The notes beneath the pieces are model-generated. The model was not told where the DNA came from and searched no databases. It worked only from the letters and a program-made list of their open reading frames with translations. From Bacteroidales bacterium UBA1182 (GTDB taxonomy: Bacteria > Bacteroidota > Bacteroidia > Bacteroidales > Bacteroidaceae): a stretch of DNA of 30,744 nt. This document shows positions 30,475 to 30,744 of the stretch, piece by piece. The translations under genes and the position numbers were made by a program. The first letter of the stretch is position 1. Every line of letters starts with the position of its first letter. The DNA lies in contig DBYQ01000071.1 of NCBI GenBank assembly GCA_002310015.1, positions 1-30,744 on the forward strand, read 5' to 3'.

Positions 30475-30744
30475 TTATTCAGTTACTAATATTGTCTTAC
30501 CATCAATGATATACACACCAGAGCCAGTAGCCATAACTTCCTGGCCAAGAGCATTGAACAACTTTGCATTGCCTGAAACGGGACGGGCTATGGGTTTGAC
30601 ATCATTCTTGATATCGCCCAACTCTTTTGCATCAATACCAAGCATGAAGCAGATAAACCAATCCAAATCTTCTGATGATATTGAAGTAGCATTAACGCCA
30701 TCCTTGAAGTAGTTGTATATCTTCTGCTGCAGGGTCTCACCTTC
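30475..30744 (-). CDS. C-terminal part of a secreted protein with T9SS-like sorting domain (partial)
   Basis: An open frame enters from the right edge and ends with a TAA at 30475, so the last 89 residues are seen and the 5' part lies outside the window. It starts EGETLQQKIYNYFKDGVNAT and ends NAKLFNALGQEVMATGSGVY then IIDGKTILVTE. That tail has the pattern of a type A C-terminal domain of type IX secretion cargo (LFNALGQ-V---- G-GVYII), which directs export and anchoring at the surface. The identification of the tail is by pattern; the enzyme or adhesin it belongs to is unknown. Confidence 0.65.
   Translation of the reverse strand, partial: EGETLQQKIYNYFKDGVNATSISSEDLDWFICFMLGIDAKELGDIKNDVKPIARPVSGNAKLFNALGQEVMATGSGVYIIDGKTILVTE

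Overview
The window looks like a Bacteroidales chromosome, with a Prevotellaceae or Bacteroidaceae relative most likely. Several promoters match the Bacteroidetes consensus (TAnnTTTG at -7, TTTG/TTG about 19 bases upstream). Starts lack clear Shine-Dalgarno sequences. The gene content (CotH-type lipoprotein, PEGA-domain protein, TrpB2, a C-terminus resembling a type IX secretion sorting domain) also fits this order. No rRNA, tRNA or CRISPR array was recognised. Species cannot be assigned from sequence alone.

Layout. Positions 1-21.3 kb read almost entirely on the minus strand and form a dTDP-rhamnose/capsule region mixed with defence and accessory genes. The complete set is rfbB-rfbA-rfbC-rfbD (21331 to 17587). 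A second, more AT-rich rfbA-rfbC-rfbD set lies at 2475-81. A third, broken set (rfbC plus a rfbD stub) lies at 12292-11501 beside a polyprenyl-phosphate sugar transferase (11427-10069). Between them sit: a four-gene type III CBASS operon (CD-NTase, HORMA, TRIP13-like ATPase, 2TM-NUDIX effector) preceded by a small unknown gene; an overlapping AAA15/OLD-like ATPase plus PD-(D/E)XK nuclease pair; a Panacea/SocA-like protein; an unknown five-pass membrane protein; a small coiled-coil protein; a GmrSD-type DUF262/DUF1524 protein; and a three-gene group of two small proteins and a MntA-like nucleotidyltransferase. Their AT-rich composition against the GC-richer housekeeping genes suggests horizontal acquisition.

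From 21.4 kb onward the content looks like core genome: a CotH-kinase-like lipoprotein, a PEGA-domain exported protein, a tryptophan attenuator (leader peptide with Trp-Trp-Trp plus terminator) ahead of a TrpB2-type tryptophan synthase beta chain, an acyl-AMP ligase/FabF/FabZ trio, a small lipoprotein, and the C-terminal end of a secreted protein that runs off the window.

A family of short palindromic REP-like repeats (core like GGGGacagaCCCC flanked by AAAA/TTTT or AATT and GTAC/GATAC) is scattered through intergenic spaces. At least ten copies are visible. They abut the truncated rfbD and the third rfbC, lie beside the interrupted manA-like remnant, flank the accessory gene blocks, separate the trp attenuator from trpB, and provide what looks like the trpB terminator. 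Longer GC-rich repeats accompany several copies, and two related copies of a roughly 200-base repeat flank the unknown membrane protein gene. The region reads as a capsule/defence island shaped by repeat-associated rearrangement.
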